Below, one piece after another: positions 1 to 8,900 of a stretch of 64,000 nt of DNA. Source of the DNA: Holacanthus passer (Eukaryota > Chordata > Actinopteri > Pomacanthidae); contig JAFREQ010000043.1 of NCBI GenBank assembly GCA_025331565.1, forward strand, positions 6,395,001 to 6,459,000. Reading direction: 5' to 3'. The notes beneath the pieces were generated by a model that ran no database searches, was not told where the DNA came from, and worked only from the letters and a program-made list of their open reading frames with translations. The translations under genes were made by a program, and so were the position numbers. Each line of letters opens with the position of its first letter. Within the stretch, counting starts at the first letter, position 1.

Positions 1-2071
1 CCAGCGTGAGAGCTGAATTACACTAGAAAAAGACAAGTGAGGACCTATGCGTGGGGAAGATGACTGTTCAAAAGTCAATGTGTACTACATTTTAAAATTT
101 AGTGATCATTGGAGAAACATCTCAGCACCTTCCTAATCAACTCTGTTTATCAGCTGCACTCTGCGTGGGGTTGCTTCAGTAGGGACAATGTCACGTGTTG
201 GCCCTCGTTCAGCCACATTCAGTCAAAGCACAGCCAATCTACTGTTGTGATAAGATAGTGAAAGATCACAACTTCTTTTTAAAGCAAATCAGGCTGTTTT
301 AGTTCAGTCTGAATCTTGTCTACACAGGCAAACAATGAAAGAAATAAAGTTATGGTCACAGTTACAGAGCAAAGGAACAAACTACAGCTGAGGGACATAT
401 TGTAGTCTTAAGTCAATTATAAGTTGTGAAAGGAATATTAGTGTTGTTAAAAAGTGCCGGCAGATGTGTGAAGTGAGGCATGAGCATAATGTGTGAAGAA
501 GCATCTATAAACAAACTGTAACAGCTGCTGAAACAAATAGCTAGAGTTTAGTCACTGACACATCCTCCTTACAATGGAAAATCGGCTGACCTTAAAAATA
601 GCCCAATTGTGAAGAAGAGACAGTGAAAAAAGAGACATATGAGTCTGTTGCTTTTTTATTTGTATCTCTATCTCCCACAGACACTTATGTAAAAATCTAT
701 AGATAGCCTATCATCATTTGTCACCCCCCACTGCAGCAGCAGACTGTCTAACAGGCTAAGAGAAGAAGCTGAGACATGATAGGGGATTTAAAGGCTACTT
801 TAATCTGCTGCTTAGCTTTAGTGGTTTAATAGCTTGGTAGCAACGCCTGGAGATTTTCTGAGGATCTGGCTCGGTTAAGCAAGTTAGCTCCCTTTTGTGC
901 CAGCCGCTAATACTATAGGATCCATTCTCTGTTTACAGATTCCTTTGATAAACAATACATCACAACCCAATTCATATTTTATTCCAGCCTTCAATTGCAA
1001 AATAATTGTTACTTTACAGTCATAATGTTTGTGAATGACATCATGTTGCATGTGGACGTGCACAGAAACATTGATGTTTGTGTGGGGTTTTTTGTACCGG
1101 CCTCACGCAGGTCGTGCATGATATAATCAGCCTCACCACAAAGATTCATGGTGGATAACAATGCCAAGCTTTGGTGTGGAACTTTTCTAAATTAGAGACT
1201 ACAGACGAAGCACACACACCGTCTCTGCCCTGCTAACTTCACATGGCTGTAGAGATCTAATCAAATGAGGGAGAAGGCTTTCATTAAACCTAATGCAAGT
1301 GTGGACAACAGATACTAGTAGGAATCCTTTAAACATAACCTCAGTATGGAGACACATTTTCTTGCATGAAGCTTCTATGTTTCCTGTTTGATCTACATGT
1401 TTCTTCTGTTTGGAGTATTTATTAAGCATTCATATCTCCAATGTCAAAAAAAAATTCACAAACACATCAATCCATCATCCAAAACGACTAAATGATTAGT
1501 TTAAGCCTGATGTGTAAGCTCATTTTCACTCTTGTGAACAGAAGAGTTGAAAACAGCAGAAATATTAATAAATATTAGTAAGCCTTAACAACATAAACAC
1601 ACTGATCCTTGTATAAAAAGGTTTCAACAGCTATAATGCTGAATTAGCTTTTCTTAAATTCACTATTTTCCTAATGTGGTTCTGTGATACTTGAGTTTAT
1701 GGCATGAAAATATTAATAATGCTGGGAAGAACTTAGCTTTAAAACAACACAATTAACATTTCTCATAGTCAATTAATAGAAAGATAATCATTAAAATTTT
1801 CTCAGGAAGAAGCTGGGAATCTTATTTCCATGATCTTACTTTCAAACGAGTGCTTTTAGCCGGTAAGCTAACGTTGATGCTAGCTTACTTCTTTAGTGTC
1901 AAGACAACAAGCAGCGAGTAGGCAAAATTAAATGCTCACTGAGAGACACATGGTTTGATTTGGACTTGGGATATTTGTGGGACTGAAAGCAGAAAATCGC
2001 TCATGAGAAAAGTGTAACTCCGAGCTCATGTCATCCAACTTAAGTTAGCTTATCCAGTTAGCCCCTCTTAC
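1..2071 (-). other. Start of the first intron of the putative ern1 gene
   Basis: The stretch downstream (on the minus strand) of the donor at 2070-2071 is AT-rich and non-coding. I looked for an exon encoding the start of the IRE1 luminal domain and did not find one. The open frames here are short and resemble nothing I know. It is most simply the 5' part of a large first intron that runs off the left edge. Confidence 0.45.
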
Positions 2072-2152
2072 CTTTTGTGGGAGACCAGCGCAGCAAAGCA
2101 ACGCCAGAAAAATGCACCACAACCGGGTCCGGCTGCTCACCGTCCAGTCCAT
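2072..2152 (-). CDS. ern1: First coding exon with signal peptide, probably ern1 (IRE1 alpha)
   Basis: An ATG at 2152-2150 in a strong context (AAACATGG) opens 27 codons that end in phase 0 at a consensus donor, AAAAG|GTAAGAG. The peptide starts MDWTVSSRTR and continues with the hydrophobic core LWCIFLALLCCAGLP, a typical ER signal sequence. Human ERN1 also has a very short first coding exon holding only the signal peptide. ERN1 is the neighbour of SNHG25 and TEX2 in human, as I recall it. IRE1 is the ER-membrane kinase/RNase that senses unfolded protein and splices xbp1 mRNA. The luminal, kinase and RNase exons are outside the window, so the name rests on synteny and exon form, not on domain similarity. 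Another secreted or membrane protein is possible. Confidence 0.5.
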
Positions 2153-2388
2153 GTTTACTGGTCTCAAACCGGGACAGGCGGCTGGTCCGGGTGTCCGTAG
2201 ACTACATAGAAAACGGGTTTTTGTCTTACAAGCAGATGTTGGGAGTATTTGTTGCTGAAAGGCACTGAAGCGGCGGCGGTGGGTACAACGTTAGATCCGC
2301 TTCTTCCTGAAATGAAATCGTGGGGGTTGGACTCCGGGACAGAGGCGAGCACGCGAGTGGAGGAGGGGACCTGTAGAATCACCGTGAG

Positions 2389-2393
2389 CCAAT
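2389..2393 (+). promoter_or_regulatory. CCAAT box of the snoRNA host promoter
   Basis: GAGCCAATCAGG is a good NF-Y site. It lies about 30 bp upstream of the TATA box and about 60 bp upstream of the likely start, a normal spacing. Confidence 0.5.
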
Positions 2394-2422
2394 CAGGAGA
2401 GCGCTACGCACGCCGGATGTGG

Positions 2423-2429
2423 TATAAAA
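2423..2429 (+). promoter_or_regulatory. TATA box of the snoRNA host promoter
   Basis: TATAAAA stands alone in GC-rich DNA. It puts the start near 2450, inside the pyrimidine stretch TTTTCTTC (2445-2452). Vertebrate snoRNA host genes usually start in such a pyrimidine tract (5' TOP). The exact start is inferred. Confidence 0.5.
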
Positions 2430-2895
2430 TTCTTCCGGGGGACATTTTCTTCAGAAGTCCACTTCTTGGAAAACGTGCTTTCTCCTGTGAGGCTGTTGAT
2501 ATTTGTATTTAACATGACTGAAAAAATGTTATTAGTTGCATATTTTTCGATTCAATATTATAAGTTTGCAGAAGAAATGACTCAAAAATTGATAAAGAAT
2601 TAAGATGCGTGTTGGAGGAATGTGACTAGGCCGCATCGTGGTGGACATGTGCGTGTAAGTTTAACATTTTTATAACATCAGAATGATAAATGCATTGAAT
2701 TACTTTCCTCTTACTAGTAGTATGTTTGTTGTTCACAGAGCTGATGATAAACTGGGAAGGATGCATTGTTTTTTTTTTAGGTGATTGCACATCCACATGT
2801 GTGGTGGTGTAGTTCCAGATGAAGACAAGGCCTCTGATTTTATGACTGTGAGTATTTCTTATAAAAAAATCTCTTAATTGTTTCATTTTAGTTCT

Positions 2896-2966
2896 TCATG
2901 AGTGATGATTTTTTCGTGCGTTAGACTTCTGATGTGCAAATGAAGTCAACATTAAATCTGACTTGA
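2896..2966 (+). ncRNA. snord104: Box C/D snoRNA, SNORD104 copy 1
   Basis: C box GTGATGA is at 2902-2908, D' CTGA at 2929-2932, a C'-like ATGAAGT at 2940-2946 and D CTGA at 2958-2961. The flanks TCATG (2896-2900) and CTTGA (2962-2966) form a short terminal stem with one mismatch. The guide just before D' reads GTGCGTTAGACTT. It is complementary to the 28S rRNA segment GAGUCUAAC (conserved in yeast and vertebrates, quoted from memory). By the D+5 rule the methylated base is the C of AGUC, in the region where human SNORD104 is assigned (28S C1327 in snoRNABase numbering, as I remember it). The D box lies 76 nt upstream of the intron end at 3037, the usual spacing for intronic C/D snoRNAs. Confidence 0.75.
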
Positions 2967-3120
2967 TTCAAAGACGCAAGTCTGTTGTCTGTGTTTCAAT
3001 AAACAAGTTTACTCAGACTTTTCTTTTTTATTTGCAGGAAATCAGAACACGAGTGTTGGATGGATAACTGGAGTAGTAATATAGTAAGTATCTTTTGTGA
3101 GCAATAAGTGGCCTGTAGTG

Positions 3121-3190
3121 GTTATGAATGATGATCATGATGCGTTAGACTTCTGATTTAATATTGAAGACAATGTAGATCTGACATAAC
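3121..3190 (+). ncRNA. snord104: Box C/D snoRNA, SNORD104 copy 2
   Basis: C box ATGATGA is at 3128-3134, D' CTGA at 3153-3156, a C'-like TTGAAGA just after 3160 and D CTGA at 3181-3184. The terminal stem is a perfect 6 bp pair, GTTATG (3121-3126) with CATAAC (3185-3190). The guide and D' box TGCGTTAGACTTCTGA are identical over 16 nt to copy 1, so both copies should direct methylation of the same 28S cytidine. Outside the boxes and guide the two copies differ widely, which points to an old duplication kept under selection. The D box ends 73 nt upstream of the intron end at 3257, almost the same as copy 1. Confidence 0.82.
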
Positions 3191-3396
3191 CCACATCCAC
3201 TCTTTAATGGATGGAGCTTTAATAACTGAGCTTAATCAAAGTTGTTTTCTTTTGCAGAAATCTGACCACGATGATCAAGACATGGACATAAATTACAAGG
3301 TGACACAATGACTCTTGGGTTTGTATGTATTTTTGAACCTGAAGATTTACAAATATACTTATTTTGAACTGTAGGATGTAACAAATGTCCTGTGTG

Positions 3397-3402
3397 AATA
3401 AA
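3397..3402 (+). terminator. Poly(A) signal of the snoRNA host gene
   Basis: AATAAA is followed about 20 nt later by a GT-rich downstream element (TGTTGTTGTTC). Cleavage is likely near 3418. Confidence 0.55.
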
Positions 3403-3845
3403 GCATTTGTCAGCAAACACACTGTTGTTGTTCATTTTATTCCACCTACTTTTACATATTTTGGTGAATAGATTTTTAGGCACTATACTTTTCAACCTGA
3501 ATGGCCTTTCCCTTGGCCATTCACACAGGTCAAGAGTAGTGCGAGATCATGTCACGTCTTGTCATAACTGGGGTTTCTTGGCAATTTTACCAAGTCTCTC
3601 TTTTAAAGCAAGACACAGAATAAAATGCAGTTACAGCAATAACTGTTTTGTGCAAAAAAATGTACCAGTAGAAGACCTTTGAAATTTGGAGGATTTAGCA
3701 TTTTATGTAAGTAAGCACTACTGCTGATTGATTACTATATTAAGCAAAAGAATATGGTTTGCAGCCTGACAATGGAGTTTTTATAACTGTTATGGAGTCT
3801 GAACACTTTATCGTACACTATTGAAGCTATAAGGAGAGGCGAGGA

Positions 3846-4024
3846 TTAATCTATCAAGTCGATCAAAACTATTTTGCTTATCAGTAAAAAAAAATTTCTA
3901 GCCAAAATCTCAAAATCTGTTGTCTGAAAAATATTAAAAAAAAAAATTTATAGCCAAATGATCAGTTGATTAGTCAAAAAAAAAAATCAGCAAATTGATC
4001 AATAAGTTAATCATTGCAGCCTTA
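3846..4024 (-). repeat. Degenerate teleost 'ggctgcaacta' repeat, copy 1
   Basis: On the minus strand it begins AAGGCTGCAATGATTAAC and runs through several ATTGATCA/ATTAGTC-like palindromic pieces and A-runs. The same family recurs at 21128-21358 and 25613-25832. It sits between the convergent poly(A) sites of the snoRNA host and tex2. Confidence 0.5.
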
Positions 4025-4144
4025 ATCACAATACAGAAAAGTAAGGAAACCTGACCTGCACGGACAGATGCCTTTTAATGAGAACTTGGCTTTTGTCCTC
4101 TAATTGTCCTCCTTTTCCTTTACAACCACAAAGCCACACCAATT

Positions 4145-5795
4145 CTTTCCAAGCAAAAGGTTTTATTGATCCACAACGATCAGAACCAGAACATTCTGTG
4201 ACATCACTGAACACAACAGCAATGTTTTCATATTTTCATCACTGTGCAAATGAACAACACCAAAACCTGTGAAAACAAATGGCATGTCTTGACAGACACA
4301 GTAATGGCACAAAGACGTTTTCTCTATCCTCAACTGATGCAACAAATGTGGTGGCTCACTATGGAGGAATGTTTTGATTATTTTTAAAGGCACTTTCTGC
4401 CTCATACACTTTGCCAACACACATTTGAACGTAAAACGTCAAATAATAATCGCCTGTAAAGCAGCTGGGTGTGTTGGCAGATTACAAAGTTACTGTTATT
4501 CCTCTTAAATGTGTACAGTACAGAAAGAACCGCAAATCAATGAATAAATCAACAAAACAAAAAAGCATTCGTTAGCTGGATGTCTGCTGACAACATTAAA
4601 TAATATGGCTAATATCCAGAATGTTATTCATTCAAATAAAACAGGAATAGTTCACAAAAAAGTTTCAGTCTCCTGCTCCCCCCACCCACCCAAAAAACAC
4701 TCCCTGCAGCTTATATCTCCATCTAATGAATTTCCAGCTACAATTATCCAAACATCGGCTCTACATCACTGCAGCGTTCTCAGTAGGAACACAAGATAAA
4801 TCATTGATTGCTTATTTGTCACTGTTCACCTCATCCCTTCAAAGAGGACTGAAAGATTGCTTTGGCAATAAAAAACAAAAAATTATTACTTTTGCTCAAC
4901 TCTGAATATAACATGAAAAGAAGTCTTGGAGCGTGTTGCGTAGAAGCATGTCGCCAGTGAATGAGCTATTCCTTGCACAGCTAAGGAGCTGCATTCCTAT
5001 TTTTACATTCATCAGACCTAGGCAATGTTCAGCTGCTGTGTTTGCAGATATGTTTTAATTCACCCCCCCACGAAAAAAGTCAGTTTCAGCTCCAGTCCCT
5101 ACCACACAGTTAAAAGCACACAGGCTGTATGTTATGATAGTGTCCATGTTGGATTTGAACTGAGCCAGTATCTTCGATGGACACAGTGCCATTGATCTGT
5201 TTGCATATACAGTAAGTACCAGGCGACTGGCACAGGCAGCAGTGTGGATGGGTGGTAACTGAGTCTTGAGTTCCCTGTGAAATGTGGATAAATTGACGCA
5301 GGAACTTTCAGCAGAATCATCTCAGAATTTTTCTCCCTTCTCGCTCAGATGCACACACTTCATCGGTGGCCTCGAGTTCTTGTCGAGTTATAGCAAACAA
5401 ACCAGTTGATTAGAAAGGTTGCACAAAAAGTTTACACTGTACAACTATCATGTTTGGTGCAGCTGTACATCACAGGTATTATGGTTCTTCTGGTTGAATC
5501 TGATGGCTATTTGTTAAGCAGTCTTGACTTGCCCCTGTTATATTTCATCAGAGAATTAATCATAACATTGGGTGTCACAGAAATAAAACTCTGATTGGAT
5601 GATGGACTATGAGTAACAATTCTCTTCCCTTTTTCCTGCTTTTAGTGGCCACAGATGATCACAAGCCCAACACTTCCAGTTTTGGGAGTGTACTTCATAA
5701 GTGGCCACAGACTGGTGTCTGAAAGGGGGGGTGGGGTCTTGTCATATTGCCATGATGATAAAATGTCTGTCGTTACACGCTTTGAACAGCAGTCT
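4145..5795 (-). other. tex2: tex2 3' untranslated region
   Basis: After the stop codon at 5798-5796 there is no further coding sequence and no credible splice donor. The first well-formed poly(A) signal downstream is AATAAA at 4167-4162 (minus strand). It is followed by the GT-rich GGTGTGGCTTTGTGGTTG, which predicts cleavage near 4145. The UTR would be about 1.65 kb. The short open frames inside it look random. Confidence 0.55.
4162..4167 (-). terminator. tex2: Poly(A) signal of tex2
   Basis: AATAAA on the minus strand, with a strong GU-rich downstream element within 15-40 nt (about 4125-4142). Both parts of a cleavage site are present. An earlier alternative site cannot be excluded. Confidence 0.5.
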
Positions 5796-5945
5796 TCACA
5801 TGTCTGAGACCTCAGACTCCTCGGCTTCTGGGTCCTTCAAGGCATCGTTTGTCACAGTAACCAAATTGGCATTTGAACGTGTGTCCATGGCAGAGTGCAT
5901 TATGGGCAGCCATACATCATCCATGTTTGGCATCACGAATATTTT
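5796..5945 (-). CDS. tex2: tex2 last coding exon
   Basis: Acceptor TGTCCTCCCACAG before 5945; the stop TGA is at 5798-5796. It encodes KIFVMPNMDDVWLPIMHSAM followed by an acidic, poorly conserved tail ending EESEVSDM. KIFVMPNMDDV ends the SMP domain as in human (KVFVMPNMDDV). Confidence 0.93.
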   Translation of the reverse strand, partial: KIFVMPNMDDVWLPIMHSAMDTRSNANLVTVTNDALKDPEAEESEVSDM

Positions 5946-8900
5946 CTGTGGGAGGACAAGCACAGTCATCTTAATTTCAACAATAAAAAGAGGAGGAGGA
6001 CACTGAAATACGCCTTTTCAAAAGCTATTCTGAAGGGAATGCAGCGCAAACTACTGATTAATATGCTTTTGTAACTAAAAATATAACTCAAAGACAGGGA
6101 CATGAGATTATATCTGTTAACAAGAATTGGAGAAAAAAATTGAAATATATCATCCCATGTGTATCCAAATACCCACAATTGACAACAGTGTACACTGTAT
6201 TTTACTGAAGGACTGGTTGTGAGGAGGGGTTACATAATAATAACCCCCAGAGGAGTCAGGCAGGGATAAATGTAGATGTGTGGTAAACCTGCCAGGGACA
6301 CAGTAGTTTGCAGGTGTGCCTCAGGGTGGTTATCTCGGAGCAGGCGTATCATTACTTTGGATATGTATAAGAGGGGAGGGAAAGCCACAGGCACACTGCT
6401 TTGAAGTGCGTGTAGGTGGGCAGCCATAAATGAATCTTCTTTTATGACCCACATTCTCACCCTAAAACTTCCGGGGGACACTGTCTTTGTCCTTGAAAAA
6501 ACATTCAGCCTCTTCGTCAGGCCAACTGAGGTGAATTGCCATGTGATATAACATGACCTACCAACTTTATTGACAAGGTAAATAAATTATAATTATGAGT
6601 TAATGTTTGCATGTGCAGTTTCCTCATTTCTCAGTGTATACCTGGAACTCCTGGTCCAGTTTCTTCTCAATCCAGTCTGTCACATGAACTAACGTGACCT
6701 CTCTCTCACCCAGTTTAGGCCGTGCTTTCAGCTCGAGGTGAGGCGGACTCCGGAAACCATACCTGACAGCCAAGAGGAAACACTGACAGTAAAAAAAAAG
6801 TCATATCATCATTACAAACTGAATTGTAATCTGCAAAGTTGAGTTGTCAGAAAATAGGCATGTTTGGTTTATTCTACCAAAATCAATACATTTCCCCATT
6901 TTACAACATATGGCACTTTGTTGAGAAAATCATCATAGATCATAACCTCAGTGTGTACATGAATGTTGAGCAGTTAAAACAAAGAGTGATTATTCCTTTG
7001 AGGATTGTTTCATTTGAAGGATTTTTAGAGGCCTGAATAGGTGAAAGTATCCAGTATTCACAAAAAAATTAGGGAAGAATCAGGAAAACATACTTTTTTT
7101 CCTTCTTTGAATTATCCAGTGAGCCCTCAGATTTTTTTTGGTACTGACACATGTTGAGATTCACTGCTGCCGATGCTGATTAAGGTGATCATTATTATTG
7201 GATAGTCATTATAATAAAGCTTATAAAGAGCACAGTGTACTTAAGGATTTAATATTCACCATCTTGTGAATGAAAACATAATATCAGGCATATGTAGTTC
7301 AATGGTGATTAAACATTTCTATTCCTCCACTGTATGCATGTCTGTATTTGTCCAGCAGATGGTGCTGGGTTATATTCTCTGAGCCAGGATGCCCACTGAC
7401 TCCATCCCACTGTCTTCGATGCACGCCTCCCTGGAAGTGAACGTACCATATCCTGTCCGTGGGGGGAGGCGGGATGTTGACAGCCAGTGTCCCGCGGCAC
7501 TCTTGCACCTCCACAGTCAGCAGCAGGGGCGTGTTGGACACCTCCTCCATCTTCTTCTTAATGAACTCCGTCTCTGTGGCTTTCTGGAAGTACTTCGACT
7601 TGGCTATCCTGTCCACAAAGCGCATGATCTTGCTGGGCCTGTGGCCTCCCACATAGCTACATGAGTAGAGAATGGAAGCAGAGGAGGAGGAGGGGAGGCA
7701 AGGAGTGAGTCAGGTTCATCATTTATTCATAAGAGCATCTCTTGCTGCTCAGCACCCACGATGGAGGAGAGTGACTGGGTGCTACATTAAATCAGCAGTA
7801 AGCTTTCAAACGAGTGGGAGTGGGAGTGGGTTGGTGGGTGTGTGGGTGGACTTGAAGGGCCTAATATTCTGCTTCAACGCATCTGTGTGAGTCTGTTTCT
7901 GGCCATTTTCAATTTAGATACGTGATGATGTTGTTGTAAAGAGACGTTTGCTCACCCCTCGCCTCCAGGAAGAATGGCTTTGTCACTGAGGAGTTCTGGG
8001 GGATCCTCCTCATCTGATGAGCCAGCACTAGACGATTCCTCATCGCTGTCAGCCAGACAGTATGTCCGTGGCCTGGGCCTGTCACACACACACAAACACA
8101 CACTCACTGCTGCAAAGTCAGGCTCTAATGGCTCTGCACACAACCATTAACAATTAAAAATTGAATCCCCTTAAATGCATCTCTACTGACACAAATCACA
8201 GGAAAGGAATCTCCAGTGATTCACTCAAGAACAGAAACTAGAATCCAAAACAAAATGTATTGTTTCAGTGACAGGCAGCTATTTCCAAACTCACCAGTCA
8301 TTGGACAAATCCACAGTGGTAAGCGTCCAGAGAGAGGATTAGTATATTAAGGGAGGAAGAGCCAACAAAAAAAGGGTAGGCATTGTGAAAAAGCAGATGA
8401 GACTACTAATATGGTTCTAAATGCAAATCTACCCAATTAACATCCAGTTCAGAGCTGTTAGTTTAGCAAAAAAGTTAATCCTTCAAACATCCAGGTTCGG
8501 CCTATTCACTGAGAGTCTATTATGAGACAATAACAAGAACAAACACGGAGGAGGAAGGACAAGCTCATCACTCTCAAAAATGACATTTTTAACTTCAGAC
8601 ACAGCTCTATCACAACTGGTAAAAGAAGGAAATTTACTAAGTGTAATTGAAAGCCTCACCACTCTTTTCCGTGCTCCCCGAGCCCCTCGCCCTCCTTCCC
8701 CAGACGGGCCAGGTTCATCTTGGTCTCTAGCGTCATGAGGAAGGAGCCGGTGTAGGAGACCTCCAGATCAAACCACAGACCTAGACCCAGACATATTATG
8801 TTTCAATATAAAAAGCATGCTACTTCACATCTGCAACACCACAGCAGCATCAAAAATGACCAGCTCTGAATGCCGTCTCTGTGAATAAACAAGAACAAGA

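Larger units (their letters stand above)
2153..2449. promoter_or_regulatory. Divergent promoter region between ern1 and the snoRNA host gene
   Basis: About 300 bp separates the minus-strand signal-peptide exon from the plus-strand snoRNA host. It is visibly richer in GC and CpG than its flanks (GCGGCGGCGG near 2270, GCACGCGAG near 2348, GCGCTACGCACGCCGG near 2401). A CCAAT box lies at 2389-2393 and a TATA box at 2423-2429, both placed for the plus-strand gene. It also contains the 5' UTR of the minus-strand gene, whose transcription start I cannot place. I looked for an ER-stress element (CCAAT-N9-CCACG) in both orientations and did not find one. Confidence 0.5.
2450..3418 (+). ncRNA. snhg25: Spliced non-coding snoRNA host gene (SNHG25-like)
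   Basis: The proposed exons are about 2450-2486, 2572-2654, 2781-2846, 3038-3083 and 3258 to about 3418. The last three are the firmest: TTTTTTTAG before 2781, donor GTGAGTATT at 2847, TTTGCAG before 3038, donor GTAAGTATC at 3084 and CTTTTGCAG before 3258. A poly(A) signal AATAAA sits at 3397-3402, followed by the GT-rich TGTTGTTGTTC. The joined exons have no sizeable ORF, as stops occur early in exon 2. Introns 3 and 4 each contain one box C/D snoRNA, so the spliced RNA is probably a by-product of snoRNA release. In human, SNHG25 hosts SNORD104 beside TEX2, which matches this layout. The first two introns are less certain; exon 2 could instead be part of an H/ACA RNA. A further intron at 3300-3374 is possible (AAG|GTGACA to CTGTAG). 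Confidence 0.65.

Noticed and set aside
2077..2268. Plus-strand 63-codon frame at the left promoter
   Set aside because: It is antisense to the signal-peptide exon, whose splice donor and start context are much stronger evidence.
2739..2840. A third C/D snoRNA from CTGATGATAAA (2741) to CTGA (2834)
   Set aside because: The C box has C instead of a purine at its first position. The span includes a poly(T)-AG acceptor, and there is no terminal stem.
8295..8325. Possible micro-exon of tex2 ending in TGACTG|GTGAGT on the minus strand
   Set aside because: The donor is good and the phase would fit, but there is no AG acceptor upstream within reach, and tex2 joins correctly without it.
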